Shown one piece after another: positions 32,030 through 41,177 of a stretch of 49,522 bases of DNA. Position 1 is the stretch's first letter, and each line of letters opens with the position of its first letter. The notes beneath the pieces were generated by a model. That model was not told where the DNA came from. It did no database searches and saw only the letters and a program-made list of their open reading frames with translations. The DNA is from an uncultured Clostridia bacterium (GTDB taxonomy: Bacteria; Bacillota; Clostridia; Christensenellales; Borkfalkiaceae), in contig CAKQKN010000110.1 in assembly GCA_934249215.1 (NCBI GenBank), positions 1 to 49,522 on the forward strand. The letters are read 5' to 3'. The position numbers and the translations under genes were made by a program.

Positions 32030-32097
32030 GAGCAATCCGCCCTTTCACGCAAAGTCCGGAACGAACGTCGGTTCCGACCGAGCCGACCCGCAAAGTC

Positions 32098-32781
32098 CTA
32101 TTCTTTCGTTTCTCCGCCGCTTTCCGTCCCGCCGCTTTTAGACGGATCGGACGGAGTTCTCGCGATTTTGATTATGAGAAGAACCAGCATCACGATAAAG
32201 ACGATGAACAGCGCGTAAATCACGTAATCTATTTTATCCTTAAAAAGAAAAGTTAGCAAGGTAATTAGCGCCCCTGCGACAAAATTTCCGCCGACGAGCG
32301 CAACGAACGCCCGTCCGAAATCGATATGCAAGAACACGGCAATGGCTGTTCCCGTCCATATCCCCGTCATCGGGAGGGGAATCGCGACGAACGCGAACAG
32401 CGCGGCAAGTATAAGCCGATCGGCTTTTCCCCTCTTTTCTTCAGCCGAAAGCCCGCCGTCAATCTTTCTTTTCCCGGCTTTTTCCGCAAGATCGCTCGCC
32501 TTCAAATATAGCATATTTTCAACTTTACCGAAAAACTTTCCGACCGCCCCGCTCTTTTTTAAAAGGCCGAAAACGGGCAAAAGCAGAAAATAAAGCGGAA
32601 TGCACACGAGCGACGAGCCGACGTAAGAAAGCGCAGCCGACTGCAAAAGCGTCAGCCCGGCTTTAAGCCCGATGGGTATCGCCCCTTTAAGCTCGATCAG
32701 CGGAACCGCCGAAATGAGCGCCACCGTGACAAAATCGTTTCCGAATATTCCGAACAAAAATTCAACCAACTTATCCGCCAT
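32098..32781 (-). CDS. Small multi-drug export family membrane protein
   Basis: A 227-residue membrane protein matching the putative small multi-drug export family (PF06695): VPLIELKGAIPIGL near the start and FVAIPLPMTGIWTGTAIA in the middle, with about five hydrophobic segments. The true substrate is unknown. It ends in TAG, showing that TAG is an ordinary stop codon here. It is divergent from the TtcA-like gene. Confidence 0.85.
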   Translation of the reverse strand: MADKLVEFLFGIFGNDFVTVALISAVPLIELKGAIPIGLKAGLTLLQSAALSYVGSSLVCIPLYFLLLPVFGLLKKSGAVGKFFGKVENMLYLKASDLAEKAGKRKIDGGLSAEEKRGKADRLILAALFAFVAIPLPMTGIWTGTAIAVFLHIDFGRAFVALVGGNFVAGALITLLTFLFKDKIDYVIYALFIVFIVMLVLLIIKIARTPSDPSKSGGTESGGETKE

Positions 32782-32808
32782 TATAAATAAAAAACTACCT
32801 CTTTTTAT

Positions 32809-32837
32809 TTGTATTTCGAGCCGTCAATATATATAAT
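32809..32837 (+). promoter_or_regulatory. Promoter of the TtcA-like gene
   Basis: TTGTAT, 17 bases, TATAAT, 73 bases before the gene. Confidence 0.7.
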
Positions 32838-32910
32838 TAAGGTCGTAATATATATAACGTGAGGCGGTCGCAATATTCCGATTTGCGCCGACCGAGCAAG
32901 AGAGGAACCT

Positions 32911-33756
32911 ATGACAATTCAACAACTGCTTTCGCCCTTTCGCCGCGCGATAGACGAATACGGCATGATAGAAAAAGGCGACAAAATCGCGATCGGGCTT
33001 TCGGGCGGAAAAGACAGTCTGCTGCTCGTCTATCTTTTTTCCGCGCTCAAAAAATTCTATCCGAAAAAATTCGACGTCATCGCGATCACGATCGACATGG
33101 GGTTCAAGGACACCGACCAAAGCAAAATCGACGGACTCCGCGTCGAATGCGAAAAAAGCGAAATTCCCTTCATCTTGGAAAAAACCGAGATCGGCGAGAT
33201 TCTGTTCGACATACGCAAGGAATCCAATCCCTGCAGCCTTTGTTCGAAACTCCGCCGCGGCGCGCTCAACACGATCGCGCTTGCAAACGGCTGCAACAAA
33301 CTCGCGCTCGGGCACCACGCCGACGATCTGAACGAAACGTTCCTTTTGTCGATGTTTTACGAAGGCAGACTTTCCACCTTTCAGCCGATAACTTACCTTT
33401 CGCGAACGGCGATTACCGTAATCCGCCCGATGATCTTCATCGAAGAGAAAAATATCATCGCGTTCATGAAGGACAAGCCTATTCTCAAAAACGTCTGCCC
33501 CGCAGATAAGCACACGCAGCGCCAGTTTGTGAAAGATCTTCTGCGCTCGGTTCAGGAGGAAATTCCTTTCGTCAAAGAACGCATACACGGCGCGCTCACT
33601 CACCCCGAACGCAACAACCTTCCGCCCGAAATGAAACACATAAAGCGCGGCAAAGGACAAAAAGTCAAACCGCAGACCGACGACGCGCAAAACGAAAACG
33701 GACAAAGTTCCGACGGGCAAGGCAACAATCAAACGCATAAAACCGAAAACGACTGA
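32911..33756 (+). CDS. TtcA-like PP-loop tRNA thiolation protein
   Basis: A 281-residue protein with the ATP-pyrophosphatase loop SGGKDS (31-36), PCSLCSKLRRG for the Fe-S site, and GHHADDLNETFL, as in TtcA/TtuA-type enzymes that put sulfur on tRNA bases. Whether it makes 2-thiocytidine 32 cannot be told. The last 30 or so residues are polar, probably disordered. GAGAGGAA precedes the ATG. It is convergent with the metalloprotease gene. Confidence 0.87.
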   Translation: MTIQQLLSPFRRAIDEYGMIEKGDKIAIGLSGGKDSLLLVYLFSALKKFYPKKFDVIAITIDMGFKDTDQSKIDGLRVECEKSEIPFILEKTEIGEILFDIRKESNPCSLCSKLRRGALNTIALANGCNKLALGHHADDLNETFLLSMFYEGRLSTFQPITYLSRTAITVIRPMIFIEEKNIIAFMKDKPILKNVCPADKHTQRQFVKDLLRSVQEEIPFVKERIHGALTHPERNNLPPEMKHIKRGKGQKVKPQTDDAQNENGQSSDGQGNNQTHKTEND

Positions 33757-33832
33757 TTTTTTTCCGACCAACCGCGCAGCAAAACGCCGCCGACAAGAAT
33801 TTCAAATTTTTCGACGGTCGCTTCGAAATCTT

Positions 33833-34780
33833 TCAGAACTTTTTTGCGGCATAAGCGCGATCGCTCATCAGCCCTATCCTTTTTGCCAAAGGACGGGGTT
33901 TTTTATTGCAAAAATACTCCGCAAACGCCTCGGCGAGCATTTCCTGCGAATTATACGCGGCATATCTGCAAAGTTCGCATGTGATATCCGCGGGCTTATA
34001 GTCTTTTTTCATATTTTCGAACTCGTCGGAATTACTCACGTCGAGAATATAATCGAGCAAATGCCCCATCTCGTGGTAAATCACGTACTCGATCGAACCA
34101 CACCCTTCGGGGTGAAACCCGATCTCCACGTTGTATTTAAGCAATTCTTCCTGCTCGCTGAACGCGTTGCTTCCGAAATCTTGCGGATCGAGAACGACCG
34201 CGTCGAAGAAACCCGAATGATTTGACGCAAACGCGAGATAATCGTCCTTTTTCTTCTTCTGCGCGCACATCGAAACGTACGCCGCTTCGCCGATTTTTTT
34301 AAGTTCGCTCGTATCGTCTATGATTTTTTCGAGCCCGAACTGAACGATAACTTCACCGTTGCCTTCCGCCGCCTCTTTCATCCTTTCGCAAAACGCGTCC
34401 ACCGAACCGATAAAACAGGTTTTCGCCCGAAGAAGCGGATATTTAAGACAGCATTCGAGCACGACCGAAACAAGACAACGCGCCGCTTCCGCGTGCAATC
34501 CGCCGAAATCGCAATAATCGCACAAGTCGTTTTCGAGCGCAAAATCGCTTATCTCGTCCGCGTCCGCAAGTCCTTTCAGCTTTGACCGCAGGTTTTCGGG
34601 CGTATCGAGCGGCTTGAATTTGCGTTTTTCGCGCGCTTCATATTCTTCAACGGCGCCCTGCGGAACGTTCAGTTCGACGTACCCGGTAGGGGTCGGCAGA
34701 ACGATCGAGCGCCGCTCGCTTTCATCGGTCGATCGGATTTTGTCTGCCCACGCCTTTTTGTCAAATAAACTATATCCCAT
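33833..34780 (-). CDS. Putative gluzincin-like metallopeptidase, last gene of the VWA-kinase island
   Basis: A 315-residue soluble protein with no signal peptide. HEMGH at 236-240 is a zinc-binding HExxH and AEAFAEYF (E284 or E288) gives the third ligand, as in gluzincins. The first 230 residues match nothing I recognise. A GGAG ribosome site is seen. As the last gene of the seven-gene island it may process or switch off a partner protein, or act as an effector; this is inference. A non-proteolytic zinc protein is also possible. Confidence 0.65.
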   Translation of the reverse strand: MGYSLFDKKAWADKIRSTDESERRSIVLPTPTGYVELNVPQGAVEEYEAREKRKFKPLDTPENLRSKLKGLADADEISDFALENDLCDYCDFGGLHAEAARCLVSVVLECCLKYPLLRAKTCFIGSVDAFCERMKEAAEGNGEVIVQFGLEKIIDDTSELKKIGEAAYVSMCAQKKKKDDYLAFASNHSGFFDAVVLDPQDFGSNAFSEQEELLKYNVEIGFHPEGCGSIEYVIYHEMGHLLDYILDVSNSDEFENMKKDYKPADITCELCRYAAYNSQEMLAEAFAEYFCNKKPRPLAKRIGLMSDRAYAAKKF

Positions 34781-34859
34781 TTACACTCCGAAAATACCGA
34801 TCATACGGCAAAACCGACAATCGCTCGCCGAAAAAGCTCTCCCCGACCGAAGTCGCGTT

Positions 34860-35729
34860 TTATTGCTCGGACTTGGAAGCGACCGTCGCGAACGCGCTTC
34901 TGATTCCCGAATCGGTCGTAACGATCGAACCGTCGGGCGAAGAAATTCTGTTAAGAAAATCTGCGTCCGCGCCCGCGCAACCGATGGACAGAATGGTTAT
35001 CCCCATGTCCTTGATTTTCATCGATGACGAAATGTTTCCGTCCCTGTCACCCGCCCATTCTCCGTCGGTAAACACGACGAGATAGCGCTTATTCTGCGAC
35101 TCGCGGAAATCTTTGAGTTTTGCGTCGCGAAGAACGGCACCGAACGGCGAAGTCGTTCCGCCATAAGCCGAAAGTCCGCCTATAAGTCGTTTAACGGCAC
35201 TTAAATTATCCGTAAGCGGAGTAAGGACGGACACTTTCGTGTCGAACGACATAACCGCCATGCGACATTTCCCTTCGTACCTTGCGACGAATTCTTCGAC
35301 CGCCGCCTGCTTGACGACGGCTAATCTTCCGCCCGCATTCATACTGCTCGACGTGTCGATCGCAAGCACAATATCGACCATAGCGCTGCCCGCTTTACCT
35401 CTCCTCGCGATTCGTCCGTCGGGCGCAGCCGCGGGAACGTAGTTTAAGGTGTGACAAGACGGACACTGAAGTTTTTCGTGCGCTTTTCCGTCGTAACAGA
35501 CGAAACTTCCGCACTCCTTACACTGATACAAATGCCCCATTCCGCACGTACATTTGAACGTCGGCGCGGTATAGAAATTTCCGGCGACGTCGCTGACGAC
35601 CTCGTCGCCGCCGCCGTACATTCTGAACGAACCTCTCGCGACGAGTTTATTATCCTCCGGCACGAACTGATAGCCCGTCGGCTTGTTCGCCGAAGAACAC
35701 ATACCGGTAATCGCAACGATCTTTGACAT
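34860..35729 (-). CDS. VWA-domain protein with N-terminal zinc ribbon
   Basis: A 289-residue protein. Residues 60-92 have seven cysteines in zinc-ribbon-like pairs (CTC, CKEC, C, CPSC). From 117 a von Willebrand A domain follows with a full metal-ion adhesion site: DTSSS (125-129), the threonine in GGTTS (about 192) and D222 in FTDG. It resembles TerY-type VWA proteins of tellurite-resistance-linked systems. It probably binds a partner through Mg2+. Motif-like DNA at 35180-35195 is coding (KRLIGG). Confidence 0.82.
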   Translation of the reverse strand: MSKIVAITGMCSSANKPTGYQFVPEDNKLVARGSFRMYGGGDEVVSDVAGNFYTAPTFKCTCGMGHLYQCKECGSFVCYDGKAHEKLQCPSCHTLNYVPAAAPDGRIARRGKAGSAMVDIVLAIDTSSSMNAGGRLAVVKQAAVEEFVARYEGKCRMAVMSFDTKVSVLTPLTDNLSAVKRLIGGLSAYGGTTSPFGAVLRDAKLKDFRESQNKRYLVVFTDGEWAGDRDGNISSSMKIKDMGITILSIGCAGADADFLNRISSPDGSIVTTDSGIRSAFATVASKSEQ

Positions 35730-35818
35730 ATCTTACTCCTTTTTTTTCTCAACTTGGACGAGTTCCGTCCGCGTGCCTTCTCACTCGTTTTTTCGACGTT
35801 TAAGGAAACTTAAACACC

Positions 35819-37159
35819 TTAATACTCTCCCGTCATTCGCACGACGGATTCAAACGCTTTTTTGAGATCTTCTTTGGACGGCGCGTTCACGAAACTCCGA
35901 CTTTCGTCCGGTTCGAGCGCGAGCGCAGCTCTCTTTCCGCCCGATCCCACTCCGATCACGAACGTTTTCACGTCGTCTTTTAAATTCTCGAACCATTCGG
36001 CGTCGTCGGGAGTAAAATTCTGTTCGTCGTCGGTAATAAGCACGAGCGTCTGACTGTCGTTTCGTCCGAAAAGTTCTCTCTCGTTCTCGCGCACGACCTT
36101 GATCCATTTTTTATCGGGATCGGCAAACCCGTTCATCCACAATAAAGACAGCCTTGAAACGAGAGTACTCTGTTTATCGCAATAAGCGTAAGGCGTCGCA
36201 CTGCTCGCAACCACCTTAAGCGCCCGCCCGTCGATAAGCGAAATGAAAAATTTACTCTTAAGCCCCGCCTCGTCCGACCGGCCGCCGGGAAAAAGGAAAT
36301 CGAACCAGTCGTTCGAGGGTTTTCCGTCGCAAGTATTGCGCAGGACGCTGATCAGCGAACCGCACTTGACCGCATCGACGACGATAACCATCGTCGGTTT
36401 GCTGAGCGCGGGATAATTCTTTTCTTTGATCTTTCCTTCCGCGACACGGTCTTTTTCCTCCGCATCGCGATCTTCCGTAACGGTACGCTCGTCGTCCGCT
36501 CCGTAGCCGTAATCGAAGTCGTCCGCATCTTCGTCGTCAATATCGGAATCGTCGAAAACGTCGGAATCGTTCGTATCGTCGAACTCATCAGGATATCCTT
36601 CGCCGATGCCGTCGCCGCCGAAATCCGAATCATTTCTATTCGAAGCGTCCGCAAAAGGCAGCGCAAAAAAGAACGTTTCGGGATCGATTATCTGAAGCGT
36701 AATATTTCTTCCGCCCATGTGCAGAACGTAAGTGCACCCGACGTCGTCGCCGTGAAAAAGCGAATACGGCAGAACGTCGTCGTCATAGACCATAAATCCG
36801 TCCGCAAGCGGATCGACAAGTCCCGATTCGACGAGTTTCTTTTTCGAAAGTTCGTCCGACCGATACTTGCCCGCAACGATCCAACGGCGCAGCGTAGCCG
36901 TCGAAAGTACGGCTATATGTCCGTTATCGACGTTTTTACCGTCCGCTCTCTCACCGAGAAAGTTTTTGAATTCAGGTAAATTCTCCTTTTCGTCGAACCC
37001 CGCTCTTTCCGCGTTCAAAACCGCTTCAAGCCCCGCTTTGTCGGAACCGAAGCCGGTGTCGTCAGCCCCGAATCCCGAGCCGACGTCACCGTCCGTCCTG
37101 TCCGCGCGATTGATTTCATAATATTTTTTACGGAACGATTCTTCGTTTATTCTACTCAT
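35819..37159 (-). CDS. Acidic protein with degenerate VWA-like domain
   Basis: A 446-residue protein. Residues 1-175 are of unknown type; 179-237 are almost entirely aspartate/glutamate with serine and glycine, probably a flexible acidic linker; 256-446 look like a VWA fold (MVIVVDAVKCG, LVLITDDEQNF, TFVIGVGSGGKR) in which the metal site DxSxS is DAVKC, so metal binding is probably lost. GGGAGA precedes the ATG. The gene is 57 bases after the repeat protein and 89 before the zinc-ribbon VWA gene. Probably a scaffold; no enzyme motif is seen. Confidence 0.7.
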   Translation of the reverse strand: MSRINEESFRKKYYEINRADRTDGDVGSGFGADDTGFGSDKAGLEAVLNAERAGFDEKENLPEFKNFLGERADGKNVDNGHIAVLSTATLRRWIVAGKYRSDELSKKKLVESGLVDPLADGFMVYDDDVLPYSLFHGDDVGCTYVLHMGGRNITLQIIDPETFFFALPFADASNRNDSDFGGDGIGEGYPDEFDDTNDSDVFDDSDIDDEDADDFDYGYGADDERTVTEDRDAEEKDRVAEGKIKEKNYPALSKPTMVIVVDAVKCGSLISVLRNTCDGKPSNDWFDFLFPGGRSDEAGLKSKFFISLIDGRALKVVASSATPYAYCDKQSTLVSRLSLLWMNGFADPDKKWIKVVRENERELFGRNDSQTLVLITDDEQNFTPDDAEWFENLKDDVKTFVIGVGSGGKRAALALEPDESRSFVNAPSKEDLKKAFESVVRMTGEY

Positions 37160-37216
37160 AATTCTGATTCTCCCGTCCTGTTTTTTGCGTTCTGTTTTAT
37201 CGTTCGATTTTCCGTC

Positions 37217-39013
37217 TTATTTTCGCCATTCGGCAAGCCCGCAATAAACGAGCGCTTCTTCGGAAAACAGTCCTTTTTTCTTGCCGCTTTTCTTTTCCGA
37301 AACGTAGTAGCAGCTTCCGCTCGGGATCGAAAACTCCGTTCCCGCGATCTTTATCGTGCGGTCGAAGCACCGAGTTATCTCATATCTGTTGCAAATATAC
37401 ACGAGTTTATACCCCGAATATTCCGCAGGTCTGTCCTTTTTCTCGAAAGGCTTATGCACAGATTTCGCAAACAGCATAAAAGGCTTGCGTTTTCTGTATT
37501 TTTTCGCGTCCGTGTCAAGGCAGCGAAAGTCCAGCCACGCGTTTCTCAAAAGCCGAGCGTATTCGCCGATTCCCGAGATAAAAGAACCCGCAGAACCTAC
37601 CGCCGTCAACGCTTCGTCGACGAGATTTTTCATCTGCTCGTATTCGCCGCTCTTAAGTTCATCTTTCGTTTCCGCTTTCGGCCGCTTCTCGAGATACGCC
37701 GCACAAGCGAGAAAGTTCGAGTCTTTCGGAACGTCCGTCGCCGAATCACCCACGATTTTCACGAGTTTATTCACAGATTCGACCGCTTCTTTCAGCATAT
37801 CCGCCCGCGCCTTGATTTTTTCCGCTTTCTCGGAAGTTTCCTGCCATCTCGCATCGTCGAAAATCTTTACGAGCGGCACGTCGTCGCAACGCTTCGCAAA
37901 ATTTATTTTCCTGTCTTTTTCAAAATCGCTCACGACGTACAAACCGACGGCATTTTTCTTTTTACCCGCGCCGTAACCGCTTCCGCACAGCGCCTCGCGC
38001 ATCGCGTGCGCGAAAAACAACCTGTAATCGAGTTTTCCGTTAACGCTCGAGCGCAATTTCATTCCGAGCCATTCGCTCATAATCAAGGTTGCGTCGTCTT
38101 TGATCCCCCGAGCGAGCTCGGAAACGAGCGAAATAACCGTTCCGACCGTCTTTACCGACTCGCTTTTCGCGGTCATATCGGACTTCTCCTTGTCGAAAAC
38201 GTTCTTTGCCCACGCCGCGAAATTTTTACCTTTTTTGTTTCCGCAATCGGTCGCACGGAGGTAAAACAGCGCCGCTTCGTAAAGCGAAGAAATATTCCCG
38301 TCCGAATCGTCATACCCGAAAATCTCGCGCGCATAAATCGGGAACATTTCGAAAAACGCGTTCGTTTTCTTCGCCGTCCACTTCTTCGACGTCGCTTTCG
38401 ATCTGAAATACTCGTCGAACATCGCGGAATCTTTCACCGCAAGCCCGTCCGTAATAAGTCGCGAAGCGGAGTACACGACGGTGTAACCGCTGTGTCTGTC
38501 GACGATATATTTACCTTTCGTAACCGCCTTTTTCACCGACGCGGCGTCCGACGCGACAAACTTTATGCAATCGTCGATCCAGGGTTTATCCGCCCCCTCG
38601 TACAAATGCGCGACCTGTCTCTTACCCTCTTCGACGACCGCGTCGCCGGGCTCGGCAAGTTTTTCCGCATAAAGATAATAATCGTTCACGAGCAGAACGC
38701 TTCCGTTTCTTTCGACGAGATAATCTCCGCTCTCGTCGATAAAATCGCGCATTACTGCCTCGCTCCCCGTAAGACGGAACAATTTGCTTTCGGGCAAAAT
38801 AAGATCGCTCGAAAAAGCCTCCGCCATTTTCCACTCGATGAGCTGAACGGCGTCCACCTGTTTCGAACAAACGACGCCGTCGACGGAATATTTATAATAC
38901 CCCGGCGCGCTCCCCCGAACGATTTCGAAAGAACGATCGTCCTTAAATTTGATCGGATCGCTCCGCCACGGCGCATGCACGCCGAAAAGTCCCTTCTCAA
39001 CGGATTCAGCCAT
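37217..39013 (-). CDS. Repeat-containing protein of unknown function in the VWA-kinase island
   Basis: A 598-residue protein. Three imperfect copies of a roughly 50-residue repeat fill the N-terminus (about 14-66, 68-120, 142-193) and one closes the C-terminus (about 550-598). Each begins near a W or hydrophobic strand (APWRSDPIKF; KPWIDDCIKF), passes a central GxYxV strand (GYYKYSVDG; GKYIVDRHSG) and ends with a short helix (RLITDGLA; ALVYCGLAEW). The same repeat occurs four times in the kinase. The middle 350 residues are helical with no motif I know. GGGGAG precedes the ATG. Probable kinase partner or substrate. Confidence 0.7.
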   Translation of the reverse strand: MAESVEKGLFGVHAPWRSDPIKFKDDRSFEIVRGSAPGYYKYSVDGVVCSKQVDAVQLIEWKMAEAFSSDLILPESKLFRLTGSEAVMRDFIDESGDYLVERNGSVLLVNDYYLYAEKLAEPGDAVVEEGKRQVAHLYEGADKPWIDDCIKFVASDAASVKKAVTKGKYIVDRHSGYTVVYSASRLITDGLAVKDSAMFDEYFRSKATSKKWTAKKTNAFFEMFPIYAREIFGYDDSDGNISSLYEAALFYLRATDCGNKKGKNFAAWAKNVFDKEKSDMTAKSESVKTVGTVISLVSELARGIKDDATLIMSEWLGMKLRSSVNGKLDYRLFFAHAMREALCGSGYGAGKKKNAVGLYVVSDFEKDRKINFAKRCDDVPLVKIFDDARWQETSEKAEKIKARADMLKEAVESVNKLVKIVGDSATDVPKDSNFLACAAYLEKRPKAETKDELKSGEYEQMKNLVDEALTAVGSAGSFISGIGEYARLLRNAWLDFRCLDTDAKKYRKRKPFMLFAKSVHKPFEKKDRPAEYSGYKLVYICNRYEITRCFDRTIKIAGTEFSIPSGSCYYVSEKKSGKKKGLFSEEALVYCGLAEWRK

Positions 39014-39077
39014 TATACCACTCCCCGAATTTTTTGCCGATGCCTTGCATCGTTTTTAAGATAATCGACTTTTTTCC

Positions 39078-39093
39078 GACAATCGACTCATAG
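39078..39093 (+). repeat. Dispersed 16-bp motif, copy 8 (three differences)
   Basis: GACAATCGACTCATAG followed by CCCGACTTTTT, between the kinase and the repeat-protein gene. A partial copy (ATAATCGACTTTTTT) precedes it at 39061. Confidence 0.45.
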
Positions 39094-39144
39094 CCCGACT
39101 TTTTGCGCCGTTTCAACGCCGCACCCGTCTATAATATATGTACC

Positions 39145-39160
39145 GATAATCGACCTATAG
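39145..39160 (+). repeat. Dispersed 16-bp motif, exact copy 9
   Basis: Exact motif. Over 27 bases (39143-39169) it is identical to the copy at 46193-46219. Confidence 0.7.
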
Positions 39161-39175
39161 CCCCGTTTTACGGTT

Positions 39176-41098
39176 TTATTTTTTACGAAGCCACCCGCGA
39201 TCGAGAAGATCGATTTCCCTCGTGACCGTCGTAACGCCGTTCTGAACGTACTTATATTTCGTGTGATCCGTCGGATTGAAAATGTTGAGCGATCTCGAAA
39301 CACTCTGAACGCTTTCCGGAATATTTTCCGGCACGAACTCGAGATTGTCCGACCACGGCTGACAAATTTCCCTCGTAGGCTTGAGAGTAACGTGTCCCGC
39401 GCGGACTAGTCTGTCGAACGAGAACAGTTCGAAAGACGAGCCGTCCTTCGAATAAAGCAGATATTCGCCCGAACCTTTTTCCACGTTTCTCGCGATTCTT
39501 CCGACCGAAACGATCGTGCCTTTTTCTTCGTCCGCAGGCCAAAGTTTAAACTTGTCCGCGTCGTCGAAGAAGAATCCTTTCTCTTTGAGTTGTTCGAACG
39601 TAAACAAACCGAGCAGATTGTTCTGTATGCAATATTTGCCGTTGATACCGCTTCTTCTGACGCTGCTCGGGAGCGTTCTTTCGCTCGTTTTTCCGAAATC
39701 GCATTCCCAAAGCGTTTTTTTGTCGTCAACCGACGAAGCGCCGCCCGCGACAGCAGTACCGGAAGCCGCGCTTCCGCCCGCCTTTGCGTAGCCGTCCTCG
39801 ATCAGTCTGTCTTTTCTTCTCGTGACCGAATAAGATTTCGACTTATAGTTCACGAGATAGCGCCCGACCTGACCGCGAATACGCTTGATTTCCACGTTGT
39901 CATCGGCAATTTTCTCGGGAATCCATTCGATCCCGTCCTCTTCCCACGGCGAAGAAAGATCTTCCGGCAAGAATTTGTCGGAAACGTCATCAAGACTTCC
40001 GCTCGTAAACGCTTTCGCAACCTGTTCGGCAGTCGGACGATCGGAGGGATCGACGGCAAGCATCCATTTCATCATGGCAAACAGGAACGGATCGCTTTTT
40101 ACCTCGTCGGGGAAATCGATCTCATATCCGGAGAGAAGCATCGCGCCGTACTCGTTGCTCTTCACCCTTTCGCCGTCCTTGACGAAATCGAACATCGGGC
40201 TTTCCACGTCGAAAATGTATTCGTAGGCGGTAATGCCGAACGAGAAAATATCCGACGCCATAGTAATATCTTTATAATCGTACTCGCTAAGAAATTTGTC
40301 TTTATCTTCAAAAAGATCGCTTGCGGAAAGCCCCTCCGACAACCGTAACATCTCAGGCGCAAAATACGTTCCGCCGAGTATCAGATTCCACACTTTAGCG
40401 TGGTACTTATGACTGACGAACTCGTTAAGGAAGAACGCCGCGTCGAAGTCGATAAGTGCGACTTGCGGATTATCCCCTTTCGAAAGAATGAGCGTATTCG
40501 TTCTTTTAAGGTCGTTGTGTCTGATTCCCGCCGAGTGAAGCCTTGCAAGCGCCGTCGCAAGCGCGACAACGACTTTATATCTCGACTGTGCGTCGGGAAA
40601 AGCGTCCGCATAACTTACCGGGCACGAAGGTCCGACCGCCACCGACTGCCCGCGAGTGGCTTCGCAATAACACACCGAATCGCTGAGCCAGGAAATCGGC
40701 TGTTTCCACGCCTCGTCCGCAATGACGAGCGAGCCGCCGCCCACACTTTTAACCTTTTCGATGATCGATTGCTTCATTTTGAGGAACTTGTCGTACATCT
40801 CGTCGATTTTGTCCTCGTTTTCCTTCTTTTTTCTCTTGCTCGCGATTCTTTTTTCAAGGCGCTCGCGCGTCATGTCGTCCGTCGCCGCGCGCAGTTCCGC
40901 TTCGAGTGCGGCAACCGCCATGGCGTTGTTTTTCCACTTCGGCTCCGTGGCTCTTACCTTAACCTGATATTTAACGCCGCCCTTCATACCGATGGCTATT
41001 TTCGAGCCGTCGGCGGCGGGTTTCCAATACTTGTCGATTTCACAGGTCGCGTCCTCCGTTCCCGGAATCAAACATAAAGTAAAATCCTCAATTTTCAT
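39176..41098 (-). CDS. Variant Ser/Thr protein kinase with four C-terminal repeats
   Basis: A 640-residue protein. Residues 1-50 hold a possible VxK strand (YQVKVRA); 60-118 are charged and helical, probably coiled coil. The C-lobe of a protein kinase spans about 170-365: HNDLKRTN (194-201) for HRDLKxxN, DFD (217-219) in place of DFG, FAPE (246-249), SDIFSFGITAYEYI and DRPTAEQV. Four copies of the island repeat follow at about 384-438, 463-509, 517-570 and 579-636. The catalytic aspartates are kept, so it may be active despite the unusual N-lobe. GGGAGA precedes the ATG. With PP2C upstream it should form a reversible phosphorylation pair. Confidence 0.85.
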   Translation of the reverse strand: MKIEDFTLCLIPGTEDATCEIDKYWKPAADGSKIAIGMKGGVKYQVKVRATEPKWKNNAMAVAALEAELRAATDDMTRERLEKRIASKRKKKENEDKIDEMYDKFLKMKQSIIEKVKSVGGGSLVIADEAWKQPISWLSDSVCYCEATRGQSVAVGPSCPVSYADAFPDAQSRYKVVVALATALARLHSAGIRHNDLKRTNTLILSKGDNPQVALIDFDAAFFLNEFVSHKYHAKVWNLILGGTYFAPEMLRLSEGLSASDLFEDKDKFLSEYDYKDITMASDIFSFGITAYEYIFDVESPMFDFVKDGERVKSNEYGAMLLSGYEIDFPDEVKSDPFLFAMMKWMLAVDPSDRPTAEQVAKAFTSGSLDDVSDKFLPEDLSSPWEEDGIEWIPEKIADDNVEIKRIRGQVGRYLVNYKSKSYSVTRRKDRLIEDGYAKAGGSAASGTAVAGGASSVDDKKTLWECDFGKTSERTLPSSVRRSGINGKYCIQNNLLGLFTFEQLKEKGFFFDDADKFKLWPADEEKGTIVSVGRIARNVEKGSGEYLLYSKDGSSFELFSFDRLVRAGHVTLKPTREICQPWSDNLEFVPENIPESVQSVSRSLNIFNPTDHTKYKYVQNGVTTVTREIDLLDRGWLRKK

Positions 41099-41177
41099 AT
41101 AATTCTTCTCCCGTTATAATTCGAATCCTTTGTTCGCCGTTCCGATGCGGACTTTTCCGAAAGTTCCGACCGAGCGT

